A stretch of 64,000 bases of DNA from Borrelia parkeri (GCF_023035815.1 NZ_CP073159.1:1-64000); one strand, 5' to 3'. Positions 40,950-49,859 are shown, counted from the first letter of the stretch. Notes: generated from the letters alone by a model not told the origin. A program made the numbers and translations.

Positions 40950-41975
40950 CTAAAAAAACCGTTTTAAAAATAAAAATCTCAATTTAGAAAGCTCATAATA
41001 ACTGCTAAAAGGATAGCTATCAATAACTCTCTTATAATAACTAAGAGACTTTATAAAATCTTTATACTTGCTCTCAGTCTCATATAGTTTGCCTAACAAA
41101 TAGTTATATCTATCTGGGAACCTTGAATTTAAATACTTTGGATAGTATAGCAAACTTAAATTCAAAAAAAATTCATATTCGCCATTCATTAACAAAAATT
41201 CAAGAATATCAAGATAAGTATTCTCACTAAAATCAATATTATTTTCTACTAAAAATCTAACATCTTTTAATACATTTTCCACCTTACTTAATTTAATTCC
41301 AAGATCAATCAGATTTAAAAAAATCTTATTAAAGTATACATCTCTTAAATTCAAGTAATTTAAGTAAGAATTCAGATAATCTCCGCTCTTATAATAAAGC
41401 TCGGCTTTTAATAAAGTATATTCATTATCATCAAAATCATATTTATTAAGTAATGCAATTGCTCCTTTATAGTCATTAATGTAAGATAAATTTAAAGCTC
41501 TCTTCATAATGTCTCTTAAGCTTAAATTATTATTACTCTTATCAGTTTTAATAACCTTATCTAAACTTAAATTATCTTCGGGATTCATTTCATTCAACTT
41601 GGAAGATTCTTTCCCTTTAGCAATTTTCAAAATCACATTTTTAGAAAACTCCCTAGCATCCTTCACATTTTGATATTTAAAAGTCAATATAATAATTCCA
41701 ACATTCTTTGAAGTTTGAAAAGTAAACATAGCTCCATTTTGATAGGATTCTGCTAAAAGCCTGATGAAGGCATTATTCTTTACATTTTTAATATAAATCC
41801 AAGTAGAATCTTTAAAAAAAAAATTAAATTTTGAATTAGTATTTACCAAAAATTCTTGCTTTTCGCTACTAAAATCAAGCTCATAAGTAGTATACCGATT
41901 TTCAAAAGCTAAAGAAGGTATAATATTAATAATAAAAAATAAAAAATTACAATAAATAAAACATTCTTTACTCAC
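40950..41975 (-). CDS. exported TPR-like repeat protein
   Basis: Unrecognised by name. A signal peptide (about residues 8-24) is followed by an N-terminal beta-rich domain of about 100 residues, a polar linker near 125-155, and helical repeats from about 155 to the end (MKRALNLSYINDYKGAIALLNKYD, YYKSGDYLNSYLNYLNLRD, YLLGKLYETESKYKDFIKSLSYYKRVIDSYP). The last copy is a good TPR. Likely periplasmic scaffold. It overlaps the upstream small membrane protein by 4 bases (ATGA type). Confidence 0.68.
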   Translation of the reverse strand: MSKECFIYCNFLFFIINIIPSLAFENRYTTYELDFSSEKQEFLVNTNSKFNFFFKDSTWIYIKNVKNNAFIRLLAESYQNGAMFTFQTSKNVGIIILTFKYQNVKDAREFSKNVILKIAKGKESSKLNEMNPEDNLSLDKVIKTDKSNNNLSLRDIMKRALNLSYINDYKGAIALLNKYDFDDNEYTLLKAELYYKSGDYLNSYLNYLNLRDVYFNKIFLNLIDLGIKLSKVENVLKDVRFLVENNIDFSENTYLDILEFLLMNGEYEFFLNLSLLYYPKYLNSRFPDRYNYLLGKLYETESKYKDFIKSLSYYKRVIDSYPFSSYYELSKLRFLFLKRFF

Positions 41976-42358
41976 TTATAATTTTCCAAAATTTTATCAA
42001 CTAATGATTCATTTTCTTTCTCTAAATCAATATTAAACAAATTATCTGACTTTACCCAAAGACTCTTAAGAAGCTCTTCACTAATTGACTGATGATGCAT
42101 TACACTATCTCCTAACTTGCCATCAGGAAGATTAGGTTTGGGAAAGAAAAAATCATCCATATTTAGACTAGAATTTAAATCAAAATAAAAATCTTCTATA
42201 TTAAGTAATTTTAATTTTTGATTTAAATGTTCTTCTGTATTACTGCGAGTCTTTTCAATCATTCTATATGAATAAAAATAAGTAAGAAAAGAAACAATAA
42301 TCGATAAAAATATTAAAATTAAAAAATATTGTTGAAAACGAAATTTTTTCTCTCTCAT
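41972..42358 (-). CDS. small single-pass membrane protein
   Basis: Unrecognised, 128 aa. A basic N-terminus (MREKKFRFQQ) is followed by one hydrophobic helix (about 11-28) and about 100 polar residues predicted outside the inner membrane. No motif is seen. It lies 27 bases after smc and overlaps the TPR-like protein gene by 4 bases, so the two are probably translated together and may act together. Confidence 0.65.
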   Translation of the reverse strand: MREKKFRFQQYFLILIFLSIIVSFLTYFYSYRMIEKTRSNTEEHLNQKLKLLNIEDFYFDLNSSLNMDDFFFPKPNLPDGKLGDSVMHHQSISEELLKSLWVKSDNLFNIDLEKENESLVDKILENYK

Positions 42359-42385
42359 AATAAATTCCCTAATATACTTAATAAA

Positions 42386-44839
42386 TTATATATTAAATAT
42401 TACACTTTCTCCATTATCACTAGTAATACCGATTAAATTTTTACTTCTTTGAGCAATATACATATTATGAGTTATTACAAACAATTGAACTCTCTGACCA
42501 AGTTCCTTTAAAAGGACTGATAGTTTATTACTATTTTCAAAATCAAGAGAAGCATCTATTTCATCAAGAACACAAAATGAAGCAGGAGAATAATAATACA
42601 AAGCAAATAAAAATGCTATGCTAATTAAAGAATGTTCACCCCCAGAAAGCATTTTATTTCCCTTTGCTAATTTATCCTTAAAGTCTATTTTGATTTCGAT
42701 CTCACCTGAATCCTTATCATAAAAAAGACTTCCATTGCCCTTAAACATTCGATTAAAAAAATAAATAAAATGATTATTAATCTCACTAAAAGCATCATTA
42801 AATCTTTTATCAATTTCCCTTTTTATTTTTTTTCTCAGCTTATTTAAAGATTCCTTAGTTGAATTTAAATCATCTATTTGTGAACTTATTCTCTCAACCT
42901 TTTCTTTTATCTCATTATATTCTCTCTCAACATTAAAAAAAATATAATTATTATGTTCAATCATATTAATTTCTTTTTGTAAAACATCTATTTTGGCCAT
43001 ATCTTCTGTAAATTCAAATTTTTCTAAATTATTATTAACAAGATTAAAATCTTTTATCTCATCTGCAATATCTAAACTAGAATTAAATAAAATGTCATAT
43101 TCTGCCTGTTTTTTCATATATTCATAATAAGATGAATTTTTAAAAGCATCTAACAAATTTAAAGAATTAACCTCATTACTAGAAACTAATTCACTACCCT
43201 TAGCTTCACTTAAAAATTTATCCAAATTAACATTAATATCACTTCTCTCCAAACTTAGTTCATCTAATTTTAAGTTCAAATTATTAAGTCTTTCTCTAAG
43301 TTCATCCCTAGTTTCAAATAAAAATCTTAAATTACTATCTATCAATTTAATCTCATCCTCATTCTTAAGCCTAGAAAGCTCTGTATATTCAATTTCTCCT
43401 AATATCTCGTTTAATTTGGCCGTTTTATTCGACACCAGCCCCTCAATAGTAGTGATTTCCTTTGCAAGACTAGTCTTAGAATTATTTTTTGCAAGCAGAA
43501 ATTTCCTTAAATCAACATTCTGCTCAAAGATAGGTTCAATTTTTTCCTTTAATAAATTTAAAAGCTTATCTTCTTTAACTATATACTTAAGTAAATTTTC
43601 CCTAATTTCTTTAATATATTTTATACTTAAAGTATCCTCAAAAAATTTTAAAGAATTCAAAATATTTTTCTTTAACAGTTCAAATTCTTCTATGTTACTC
43701 TCTTTAGAAATTGATAAAACTAAATCAACAAGTTCAAAAAAACTTCTAGTATACCTATTTATTTCATCAGTAACAGCAAAAAAATCTTTCTTCTTAGATT
43801 GAAGTGAATTATTTAAATCCATTAATTCTTCATTTATGCCAACCTTTACCGATTCAATTTGCACTTTATTGCTCATAAAAATATTTGCCAAGTTCAATTT
43901 TCCTTTTCTGTCATGTTCTAATTTTTGAATCTTGATCTCTATTTCAAGCAATTTTGATTTTAAAGTTTCAATTTCTTTCTTAATTACCTCAATATTCTTA
44001 ATAACATTTTTTTCTCTAAAAGAATAAAATTCTAACTTTTCCTTAACACTTTCAATAGAAAAGCTATTTAAAGATAAAATCTTATCTATATCCTTAATAT
44101 CCAATCTGCTCTTAAGTTCATTTAACTCAAAATTAATATTAAATAATTTTTTTAATCTTAAATTCTTCTCCAATATCTCTAAATCCGTCTTTAATTTTTG
44201 ATACTTACCCTTAAGAAAAAAATCATTTTTGATCTTTTCATATTTTTCATTCAATTCATCTCTTAAAGTCAAAAGAGAATTCAAATTTTCTTTTGACTTT
44301 TCCAATCTCTTATATGCCTGTTCTTCTTCAACTCTCAGTATATCTATTCCACTCGCCTCTTCTATTAAAGATTTTAAATTAATATTTCCACTTGAAGAAA
44401 TTTTTTCAATTTTACCTTGATTAATAAACATATAAGGTGAATTCTTTAGCCTTAACTTATTGATAAGACTTTCATAACTTTTAAGATTTAAAGTATCATT
44501 ATTCAAAAAATATTCACTTGTACCATCTTTATAAAGTCTTCTTCTAATGTAAAATCTATCCCTAAAATCACTCACAGATAAATCTTCATTATTAAAAAAA
44601 AGAGTTACTTCAGCAAAATTAGATTCTCCAGACTTAGTAGCAGAAATTAAATCTGTTATATATTTAACTCTTAAAACACTTAAATTATCTTCCCCTATAC
44701 AAAAACGAATTGCATCTAACAAATTACTTTTTCCACAACCATTAGGCCCAACAATAAAATTAAAACTACTATTTAATTTTAACTCCTGCATTTTAACAAA
44801 AGATTTAAAACCGAAAAGTCCTATTTTTTCTAAAAACAA
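42386..44839 (-). CDS. smc: SMC-family chromosome condensation ATPase, short form
   Basis: The N-terminal ATP-binding half begins FLEKIGLFGFKSF and has GPNGCGKS at about 31-38. The C-terminal half has the signature LSGGE (about 731-735) and FCVLDEIDASLD. Between them are only about 690 residues, nearly all coiled coil, against roughly 1,050 in usual SMC, and I find no glycine-rich hinge. I chose TTG at 44839: it gives the SMC consensus start MFLEKI, and GGGAG lies 5 bases upstream. The open frame to 44851 adds four residues. Probably acts in chromosome organisation. The small membrane-protein gene follows 27 bases downstream of its stop. Confidence 0.88.
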   Translation of the reverse strand: MFLEKIGLFGFKSFVKMQELKLNSSFNFIVGPNGCGKSNLLDAIRFCIGEDNLSVLRVKYITDLISATKSGESNFAEVTLFFNNEDLSVSDFRDRFYIRRRLYKDGTSEYFLNNDTLNLKSYESLINKLRLKNSPYMFINQGKIEKISSSGNINLKSLIEEASGIDILRVEEEQAYKRLEKSKENLNSLLTLRDELNEKYEKIKNDFFLKGKYQKLKTDLEILEKNLRLKKLFNINFELNELKSRLDIKDIDKILSLNSFSIESVKEKLEFYSFREKNVIKNIEVIKKEIETLKSKLLEIEIKIQKLEHDRKGKLNLANIFMSNKVQIESVKVGINEELMDLNNSLQSKKKDFFAVTDEINRYTRSFFELVDLVLSISKESNIEEFELLKKNILNSLKFFEDTLSIKYIKEIRENLLKYIVKEDKLLNLLKEKIEPIFEQNVDLRKFLLAKNNSKTSLAKEITTIEGLVSNKTAKLNEILGEIEYTELSRLKNEDEIKLIDSNLRFLFETRDELRERLNNLNLKLDELSLERSDINVNLDKFLSEAKGSELVSSNEVNSLNLLDAFKNSSYYEYMKKQAEYDILFNSSLDIADEIKDFNLVNNNLEKFEFTEDMAKIDVLQKEINMIEHNNYIFFNVEREYNEIKEKVERISSQIDDLNSTKESLNKLRKKIKREIDKRFNDAFSEINNHFIYFFNRMFKGNGSLFYDKDSGEIEIKIDFKDKLAKGNKMLSGGEHSLISIAFLFALYYYSPASFCVLDEIDASLDFENSNKLSVLLKELGQRVQLFVITHNMYIAQRSKNLIGITSDNGESVIFNI

Positions 44840-44860
44840 AGCCACTCCCAATTAAATTAA

Positions 44861-44888
44861 TTTACTAAGAACAATTTCATATTATAAT
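44861..44888 (+). promoter_or_regulatory. promoter abutting the rnhB start codon
   Basis: TTTACT (44861-44866), 16-base spacer, TATAAT (44883-44888). The predicted transcription start is about 44895, on top of the GTG (44894) and ATG (44897) start codons. No Shine-Dalgarno is present. Confidence 0.5.
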
Positions 44889-44896
44889 CAATAGTG

Positions 44897-45442
44897 ATGA
44901 TTTGTGGAATTGATGAAGTGGGAAGAGGTTGTATTTTCGGACCTGTTTTAAGTGCAGTTGTTATTTTTAAAGGAAATCCCAAATTTTTAAATGCACTAGA
45001 TGATTCAAAAAAACTTAACAAAACAAAAAGAGAATATCTATCATCATTAATACTCGAAAATTCATATTATGCATTTGCAGAAGTACCTAATGATATTATT
45101 GATAAAATCAATATTCATCATGCTTCGCTCCTTGCAATGCAAATTGCATATGAAAAATTAAATATAGACTGTGATTTGGTACTTGTAGACGGAAAATTTA
45201 TTCCAAAAATAAAAGCTAAAAAAATCCAAGCAATAATTAAAGGAGATTCTATGATTAATGAGATAAAAGCAGCATCAATCATTGCAAAAGTACAAAGAGA
45301 TAAATTGATGGATGAATACGATAAAATTTATCCTTTATATGCACTTAAAAAAAACAAAGGATATCCAACAAAGGAACATAAAAACGCAATAAAAAAATAT
45401 GGAATTTCAAGGCTTCACAGAAGAAGCTTCCAACTCATTTAA
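44897..45442 (+). CDS. rnhB: ribonuclease HII
   Basis: Removes RNA from RNA-DNA hybrids and misincorporated ribonucleotides. Catalytic acids: Asp and Glu of IDEVGRG at the N-terminus, Asp in LVDGKF and the Asp near KVQRDKLMDEYD. The usual GRGPLAGPV reads GRGCIFGPV. Length about 181 aa. ATG at 44897 is used; a GTG codon directly before it is in frame. The very close -10 box suggests a leaderless transcript. The stop lies 8 bases from the convergent bpuR stop. Confidence 0.93.
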   Translation: MICGIDEVGRGCIFGPVLSAVVIFKGNPKFLNALDDSKKLNKTKREYLSSLILENSYYAFAEVPNDIIDKINIHHASLLAMQIAYEKLNIDCDLVLVDGKFIPKIKAKKIQAIIKGDSMINEIKAASIIAKVQRDKLMDEYDKIYPLYALKKNKGYPTKEHKNAIKKYGISRLHRRSFQLI

Positions 45443-45450
45443 ATAAAATT

Positions 45451-45813
45451 TTAATTATTCTCATCTCTAGATTTATCTGAAAAACGATAATTCCTGTCAA
45501 AACTAAAATTACCGTTTTTACTCCTTTCTCTGTGTCGATCAAAATCATTATGATATTCCCCTCTTGTAACCGAATTCTTAGAAATTTTTTTCTTAACAAC
45601 AGAAATAGCTCTTAATAAATTTGACTCAAATTCTTCAATATTTTCTTCATAAACAAAAACCGAATGTCTCTCAAAATCTCCATTAACATTTCTCTTACTC
45701 TCTACAATATTCAAAAAATAATCGCCCTTCCTATTTTCTTTGACATTAAAAAAATAAGTTCTATCAGAATTTGTAAATAACTTATCAGAATATACTTCCC
45801 CTCTCTCGCCCAT
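45451..45813 (-). CDS. bpuR: PUR-domain nucleic-acid-binding protein BpuR
   Basis: A single PUR repeat (about residues 5-80: [36 protein letters not shown]...) followed by an Arg/Asp/Asn-rich tail. B. burgdorferi BpuR (BB0047) binds DNA and RNA, modulates erp transcription and others, and dimerises through this domain. The ATG at 45813 is chosen because GGAGG lies 6 bases before it; an in-frame GTG at 45825 has none. Repeats TTTTGTGTGG in the upstream region, one overlapping the Shine-Dalgarno, could allow self-control. Divergent from tRNA-Gly. Confidence 0.9.
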   Translation of the reverse strand: MGERGEVYSDKLFTNSDRTYFFNVKENRKGDYFLNIVESKRNVNGDFERHSVFVYEENIEEFESNLLRAISVVKKKISKNSVTRGEYHNDFDRHRERSKNGNFSFDRNYRFSDKSRDENN

Positions 45814-45821
45814 TAAGTCCT

Positions 45822-45861
45822 CCACACAAAAAGTCTTTATATTATATCAACCCACACAAAA
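45822..45861 (-). repeat. direct repeat TTTTGTGTGG in bpuR leader
   Basis: On the minus strand TTTTGTGTGG occurs at 45852-45861 and 45822-45831, exactly 30 bases apart. The second copy runs into the Shine-Dalgarno. A TATAAT (minus strand, 45841-45846) lies between them. Repeated GTGTGG is the type of purine-rich element PUR proteins bind. Confidence 0.5.
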
Positions 45862-45922
45862 GTTAACATAATTGTACTTACTAAATAAAAAAAATACTAG
45901 CCAAAATTAATAATAAAATCAA

Positions 45923-45950
45923 TTGACATAAAGTACATTTTTTTTATAAA
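45923..45950 (+). promoter_or_regulatory. promoter of tRNA-Gly
   Basis: Consensus TTGACA (45923-45928), 16-base spacer, TATAAA (45945-45950). Predicted start near 45957, about 12 bases before the tRNA. Confidence 0.75.
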
Positions 45951-45968
45951 ATCAACTCTGTTCTTTAT

Positions 45969-46041
45969 GCGTCCTTCGTATAATGGTTAATTACCTTAGC
46001 CTTCCAAGCTAATGATGTCGGTTCGATTCCGATAGGACGCT
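45969..46041 (+). tRNA. tRNA-Gly (anticodon TCC)
   Basis: The 7-bp acceptor stem is GCGTCCT (45969-45975) with AGGACGC (46034-46040), and the discriminator base is T. The anticodon arm is TTAGC-CTTCCAA-GCTAA, so the anticodon is TCC, which reads GGA and GGG. The T arm carries GGTTCGATTCC. The 3' CCA is not encoded. A strong promoter lies just upstream. Confidence 0.95.
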
Positions 46042-46089
46042 TTTCAAATAATACTTTAAATAAATGTGTATTCTAATGTATAACAATAT

Positions 46090-46452
46090 TGGAGATGGCG
46101 GGAATTGAACCCGCGTCCTAAAAATAATATCATAAATATCTACAAGCTTAGCTAGTGTTTTTAAAAAAAGTAATAAGGTTTGGATAAACTAGCAAACCAC
46201 CAAATTACTCTCAAGTTTAAAAGTCCCTAAAAATCAACTTGAAATATTCTTAAGCAAGCTTTGATGTCTTGAAAGAGTATAAGCTGAATCTCAAAGCAAA
46301 ATCCAACAGAACTCTCTGCTAATTTAAGCAGCCATTACAAGATTTGAACTTGTAAAGTTATTATTTTTTGCATTTATTAAAGAAGTTTTAAGAGATTCCC
46401 TCTGCTTGCAATTTATGCTACTAAAGTTTTTAGTCAAATCCAAAACATCCCC
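46090..46452 (-). ncRNA. ssrA: transfer-messenger RNA (tmRNA)
   Basis: Rescues stalled ribosomes together with SmpB. On the minus strand the 5' end GGGGATG (46452-46446) pairs with the 3' end CATCTCC (46097-46091), giving the 7-bp acceptor stem with one G-U pair. The 3' part carries the T-arm GGTTCAATTCC; CCA is not encoded. The tag frame (46324-46371) reads AKNNNFTSSNLVMAA then TAA, with resume codon GCA. This is the Borrelia tag sequence. The central part has room for the usual pseudoknots. A sigma-70 type promoter lies about 20 bases upstream. Confidence 0.95.
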
Positions 46453-46472
46453 TGTTCATACTTTAAAGAGAA

Positions 46473-46502
46473 AGTATAACATAAATGCACCTAAAAAGGC
46501 AA
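46473..46502 (-). promoter_or_regulatory. promoter of ssrA
   Basis: On the minus strand TTGCCT (46502-46497), 18-base spacer, TATACT (46478-46473), about 20 bases before the mature tmRNA 5' end, leaving a short 5' leader for RNase P removal. Confidence 0.55.
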
Positions 46503-46607
46503 AACAATCCAATTTGCAAAACAACATCTAAAAGCTTATAATGGTCCTAATATATTCAACAATATATGTAATAAAAAATAAAATAATAAATGATGCAAGG
46601 AGTCCTT

Positions 46608-47294
46608 TTGAATAACGAAATTTTATGGTTCATTATGTTAATCTGTACTTATTCAATTTTAATTATTATATACAAACTTTTTGGAAAAAAGGGATTGTTC
46701 GCATGGGTAACATCATCTGTAATTATCGCAAATATTCAAGTTTTAAAGCAAATCACAATATTTGGATTTAATGCCACACTTGGTAATATTATTTATGCTT
46801 CATCATATGTTGCAACAGATATTTTATCAGAATTTTATGGTCGAAAAATCTCAAAAAAAGCAGTTTATATTGGATTTATAAGCTTCATAGCTTTTGCATT
46901 CATCACAAATATTCAACTTTATTTTTCAACAAGTAGTTCCGATATATATTTAAAAAGCCTAGAAAGCATTTTTTCTTCAATTCCAATTCTATTAGTTGCA
47001 TCAATTATCGCATACATCATATCTCAACTAAATGACATATACCTATACCAATTTATTAAAGATAAATTCCCAAAATTCTTATTTATAAGAAGCAACGGCT
47101 CAACTTTAGTAAGCGAACTAATAGATACAATAATCTTTGTAAGTATTGCAACATATTTTAATATATTCCCAAAAGAAGCTTATTTAGATATAGTAATTTC
47201 CACATATTTCATTAAAGGATTTGCGGGCATACTAGGAACTCCTTTCATTTACATTGCAAAATGTGTATATCAAAACAAAAAAAATTCAATATAA
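46608..47294 (+). CDS. VUT/YhhQ-type transporter, probable queuosine precursor uptake
   Basis: About six membrane helices. The conserved loop ASSYVATDILSEFYGRKISKKAVY matches the VUT (DUF165, YhhQ) family, whose members import queuosine precursors. A queA gene lies at 20 kb, so salvage of preQ1 or related base fits. An ATG at 46590 begins the open frame, but AAGGAG lies inside it and 5 bases before a TTG at 46608, which I use as the start (MNNEILWFIM). The other reading adds six residues. It is followed, 54 bases on, by a diverged paralogue. Confidence 0.78.
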   Translation: MNNEILWFIMLICTYSILIIIYKLFGKKGLFAWVTSSVIIANIQVLKQITIFGFNATLGNIIYASSYVATDILSEFYGRKISKKAVYIGFISFIAFAFITNIQLYFSTSSSDIYLKSLESIFSSIPILLVASIIAYIISQLNDIYLYQFIKDKFPKFLFIRSNGSTLVSELIDTIIFVSIATYFNIFPKEAYLDIVISTYFIKGFAGILGTPFIYIAKCVYQNKKNSI

Positions 47295-47348
47295 CAGAAA
47301 TATCCCTTTAACTATTGCCTATCAATCTATGTTATAATTAATGATGTG

Positions 47349-48029
47349 ATGGACATGATTTTATGGACGACCTTACTAGTATTTGTATACCTACAATTAA
47401 CATTGTTATACTATCTATTTGGAAAATCGGGTCTTGTTTGTTTTAACATCATTATGACAATACTTTCAAATCTCATTATATTGAAAAAAGTATTTATATT
47501 CGAACAGCAAATAAGCCTAGTAGGAATAATATTTCTCTCAATTCTTTGCTCATTAAACCTAATTACAGAAAAATACAATGATAAATTAGCAATAGAGTCA
47601 ACAACATTAAACATGTTTATACATATAACCTTTGTAATAATGATTCATTTTACATTATATTTTCAACAAAATGAATTTGACACTTCTAATATACATTTAA
47701 AAGTATTGTTTAACAACGCTTCCTATACTGCAATAATTTTCACTGGAACATATATTATATATTTATGTAATTATGTTAACATAAAAATATATTCTACATT
47801 ACAAAAGAACAACATTATCAATAAATTGATAAATCATAATTTGTCAAGATTATGTTCCGCATGTATAGCTTATATATTAGCTAACATCTCAATGCATATG
47901 ATAGCACAATTATATCCTGGCAATAATATCAACATGGTAGAAAGCTCATGGATTTTTACTATCACAATCATGATCATTGATACTTTTATCTATTATTTTT
48001 TAAATGCTTTGAAAGTTAGAAAAGCTTAA
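47349..48029 (+). CDS. diverged paralogue of the adjacent VUT/YhhQ-type transporter
   Basis: Five or six membrane helices in 226 aa. It aligns along its length with the neighbour: YYLFGKSGLVCFN against YKLFGKKGLFAWV, and ITEKYNDKLAIES against LSEFYGRKISKKA. The family signature ATDILSEFYGRK is degraded, so transport of the same substrate is doubtful. Start taken as the ATG at 47349; a GTG directly before is also possible. TATAAT at 47333-47338 lies so near that the mRNA may be leaderless. Its 3' end overlaps the convergent trmH by 14 bases. Confidence 0.7.
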   Translation: MDMILWTTLLVFVYLQLTLLYYLFGKSGLVCFNIIMTILSNLIILKKVFIFEQQISLVGIIFLSILCSLNLITEKYNDKLAIESTTLNMFIHITFVIMIHFTLYFQQNEFDTSNIHLKVLFNNASYTAIIFTGTYIIYLCNYVNIKIYSTLQKNNIINKLINHNLSRLCSACIAYILANISMHMIAQLYPGNNINMVESSWIFTITIMIIDTFIYYFLNALKVRKA

Positions 48030-48672
48030 GTTTCTCAATAGTTTGATACTTTTTTACAATTTTTCTATAATAATCAAGTTTTAAAACCAATTTTTCATCT
48101 TCATTCAACAAATATTTAATAGAACTTTTTCTTAAACGACTAATCAATGAATAAAAGACTATTGAAACGGCTACAGAAAGATTATAACTTTGAGTAAACC
48201 CATACATTGGGATTTTTAAATGCAAATCAGCATTTTCTAAGACTGTATTACTAAGACCTGTTAATTCTGTTCCAAAAAATATTGCCATTTTATAATCAAT
48301 TGGAAAATCCTCGAGAAATATAGCCTCATTATCTAACGATGTAGCTACTATTTTATATCCATTACCCTTCAGATTATCAAATGCAGATTTAACACATTTA
48401 TATTTAATTATATCTATCCATTTTGAAGCTCCAAGAACAACACCTGGATTTAAAGTATATTTATTATTGGTCTCAATAATATGAATATTACTAAGTCCCA
48501 AAATTTCAATCGTACGCATCGTTGCACTTGCATTTTGAGGCTGAAAAATATCTTCAAGTACAAGTGTCAAATAATTTGTGCGATTACTTAAAACTTCATC
48601 TATTTTCTCTCGCCTTCTTTGCGTGATAAATTCAGACAAAATTTCTATTCTCTTCAAGATATCATTACTCAC
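48016..48672 (-). CDS. trmH: TrmH/SpoU family RNA 2'-O-methyltransferase
   Basis: SPOUT-fold methyltransferase, probably modifying G18 of tRNA. Motif 1 is PQNASATMRTIEILG (Asn and Arg conserved), motif 2 is MAIFFGTELTGLSN, and motif 3 is IPMYGFTQSYNLSVAVSIVFY, which forms the SAM-binding knot. I use GTG at 48672 because homology to TrmH starts there; the open frame to 48714 would add 14 mostly hydrophobic residues unlike the family. Length then is 218 aa. Neither start has a Shine-Dalgarno. Confidence 0.86.
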   Translation of the reverse strand: MSNDILKRIEILSEFITQRRREKIDEVLSNRTNYLTLVLEDIFQPQNASATMRTIEILGLSNIHIIETNNKYTLNPGVVLGASKWIDIIKYKCVKSAFDNLKGNGYKIVATSLDNEAIFLEDFPIDYKMAIFFGTELTGLSNTVLENADLHLKIPMYGFTQSYNLSVAVSIVFYSLISRLRKSSIKYLLNEDEKLVLKLDYYRKIVKKYQTIEKLKLF

Positions 48673-48751
48673 AAAATACAATTTTATATAAAAAAATAAT
48701 AAAATCCAATTCAAATATTAAAAAACAATTTATTTTTTATATAATATAAGA

Positions 48752-49423
48752 ATGGAAGTAAAGATAGAAGAATCTTGGAAAGAAACGTTAAAAGGCGAAT
48801 TTTGCAAAAGCTATTTTAAAAGGCTTGTGAATTTCATAAAAAACGAATATAAAACTAAAAAGGACAAAATATTTCCACCACCAAAATTAATATTTAATGC
48901 ATTTGATTCTTTGCCATTCAAAGATATAAAAATAGTAATACTTGGACAAGATCCATATCATGGAAAAGGACAAGCTAATGGTTTAGCCTTTTCTGTTAAT
49001 TCAGATATCAAAATACCCCCATCACTACAAAATATTTTTAAAGAAATAGAGAGAAGTTTAAAAATTAAAACTATTCCAAATGGAGATCTAACACGATGGG
49101 CAATACAAGGCGTATTTTTACTAAATTCAATATTAACAGTAGAAGAAGGACGTCCATCATCTCACAAGGATATTGGATGGGAAATTTTTACAAACGAAGT
49201 AATAAAAATTATTTCAAAAAATCTAAATAATGTTGTGTTTATGTTATGGGGTAATTTTGCAAGAGGAAAAAAAGAATTAATAGATGCATCCAAACATTTA
49301 ATTCTTGAAACAAGCCACCCATCCCCTTATTCTGCACATAATGGTTTTTTAGGCTCAAATCATTTTAGTCAAACTTTAAAATATCTAAAAGAACACAATA
49401 AAAATTCAATAGACTTTCAATAG
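48752..49423 (+). CDS. ung: uracil-DNA glycosylase
   Basis: Removes uracil from DNA. The water-activating loop GQDPYHG has Asp67, and HPSPYSAH near residue 191 is the DNA-intercalation loop. [16 protein letters not shown] matches the uracil-binding strand. 223 aa is standard family 1. TATAAT at 48740-48745 ends six bases before the ATG, and no Shine-Dalgarno is seen, so this may be leaderless. Divergent from trmH. Confidence 0.96.
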   Translation: MEVKIEESWKETLKGEFCKSYFKRLVNFIKNEYKTKKDKIFPPPKLIFNAFDSLPFKDIKIVILGQDPYHGKGQANGLAFSVNSDIKIPPSLQNIFKEIERSLKIKTIPNGDLTRWAIQGVFLLNSILTVEEGRPSSHKDIGWEIFTNEVIKIISKNLNNVVFMLWGNFARGKKELIDASKHLILETSHPSPYSAHNGFLGSNHFSQTLKYLKEHNKNSIDFQ

Positions 49424-49486
49424 ACTAACTTGCCTAATATTTAATTTCAATAGCCTATCAGACAAGTCATTCTAACTTAGATTTTA

Positions 49487-49849
49487 TTATTCTTCTTTCT
49501 TTAAAGTATCTTCATTAACAGCATCTTCATTTTCTTCATTTTGATTTGTATCATCATTCCAAAATGTTGAACTTTTTTCATTTGTCTTAACGTCCTTTAA
49601 CAAACTGTTATCAACTCTTTTGGTATTAATAAAAGACAATGCTATCACAAAAATAAAGAAAAGCGTAATAAAGAATGCTGTAATTCTTATCGCAATATTT
49701 GAAGATTTTGCTCCAAAAATAGAAGAACTACCACCTCCAAATACGCCTCCAATACTATCACCTTGTTCATCTTGAAATAAGACTAACAAAATAATCATAA
49801 ATGAAGTAATAATAAAAAAGACAAAAATTAAAAATCTAAATAACTCCAA
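49487..49849 (-). CDS. secG: preprotein translocase subunit SecG
   Basis: Small SecYEG channel partner. Two membrane helices (about 4-25 and 55-77) flank the conserved glycine/serine-rich loop, FQDEQGDSIGGVFGGGSSSIFGAK, which is typical of SecG. A 40-residue acidic Asn/Glu tail follows. 120 aa. Ten bases after tpiA, at the end of the glycolytic operon; secG behind tpiA is also seen in other bacteria. Confidence 0.9.
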   Translation of the reverse strand: MELFRFLIFVFFIITSFMIILLVLFQDEQGDSIGGVFGGGSSSIFGAKSSNIAIRITAFFITLFFIFVIALSFINTKRVDNSLLKDVKTNEKSSTFWNDDTNQNEENEDAVNEDTLKKEE

Positions 49850-49859
49850 AATAAACCCC

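Noticed and set aside
43416-43802. 128-codon Ser/Phe/Leu-rich frame antisense to smc
   Set aside because: Arises from the Lys/Glu-rich coiled-coil codons of smc read backwards.
48673-48714. Upstream start for trmH
   Set aside because: Adds a hydrophobic 14-residue leader not expected in a cytosolic tRNA methyltransferase; the GTG at 48672 matches family length.
49424-49486. Possible ACTTG/CAAGT hairpin between ung and secG
   Set aside because: A 5-bp stem with a loop of about 30 bases is too weak to call.
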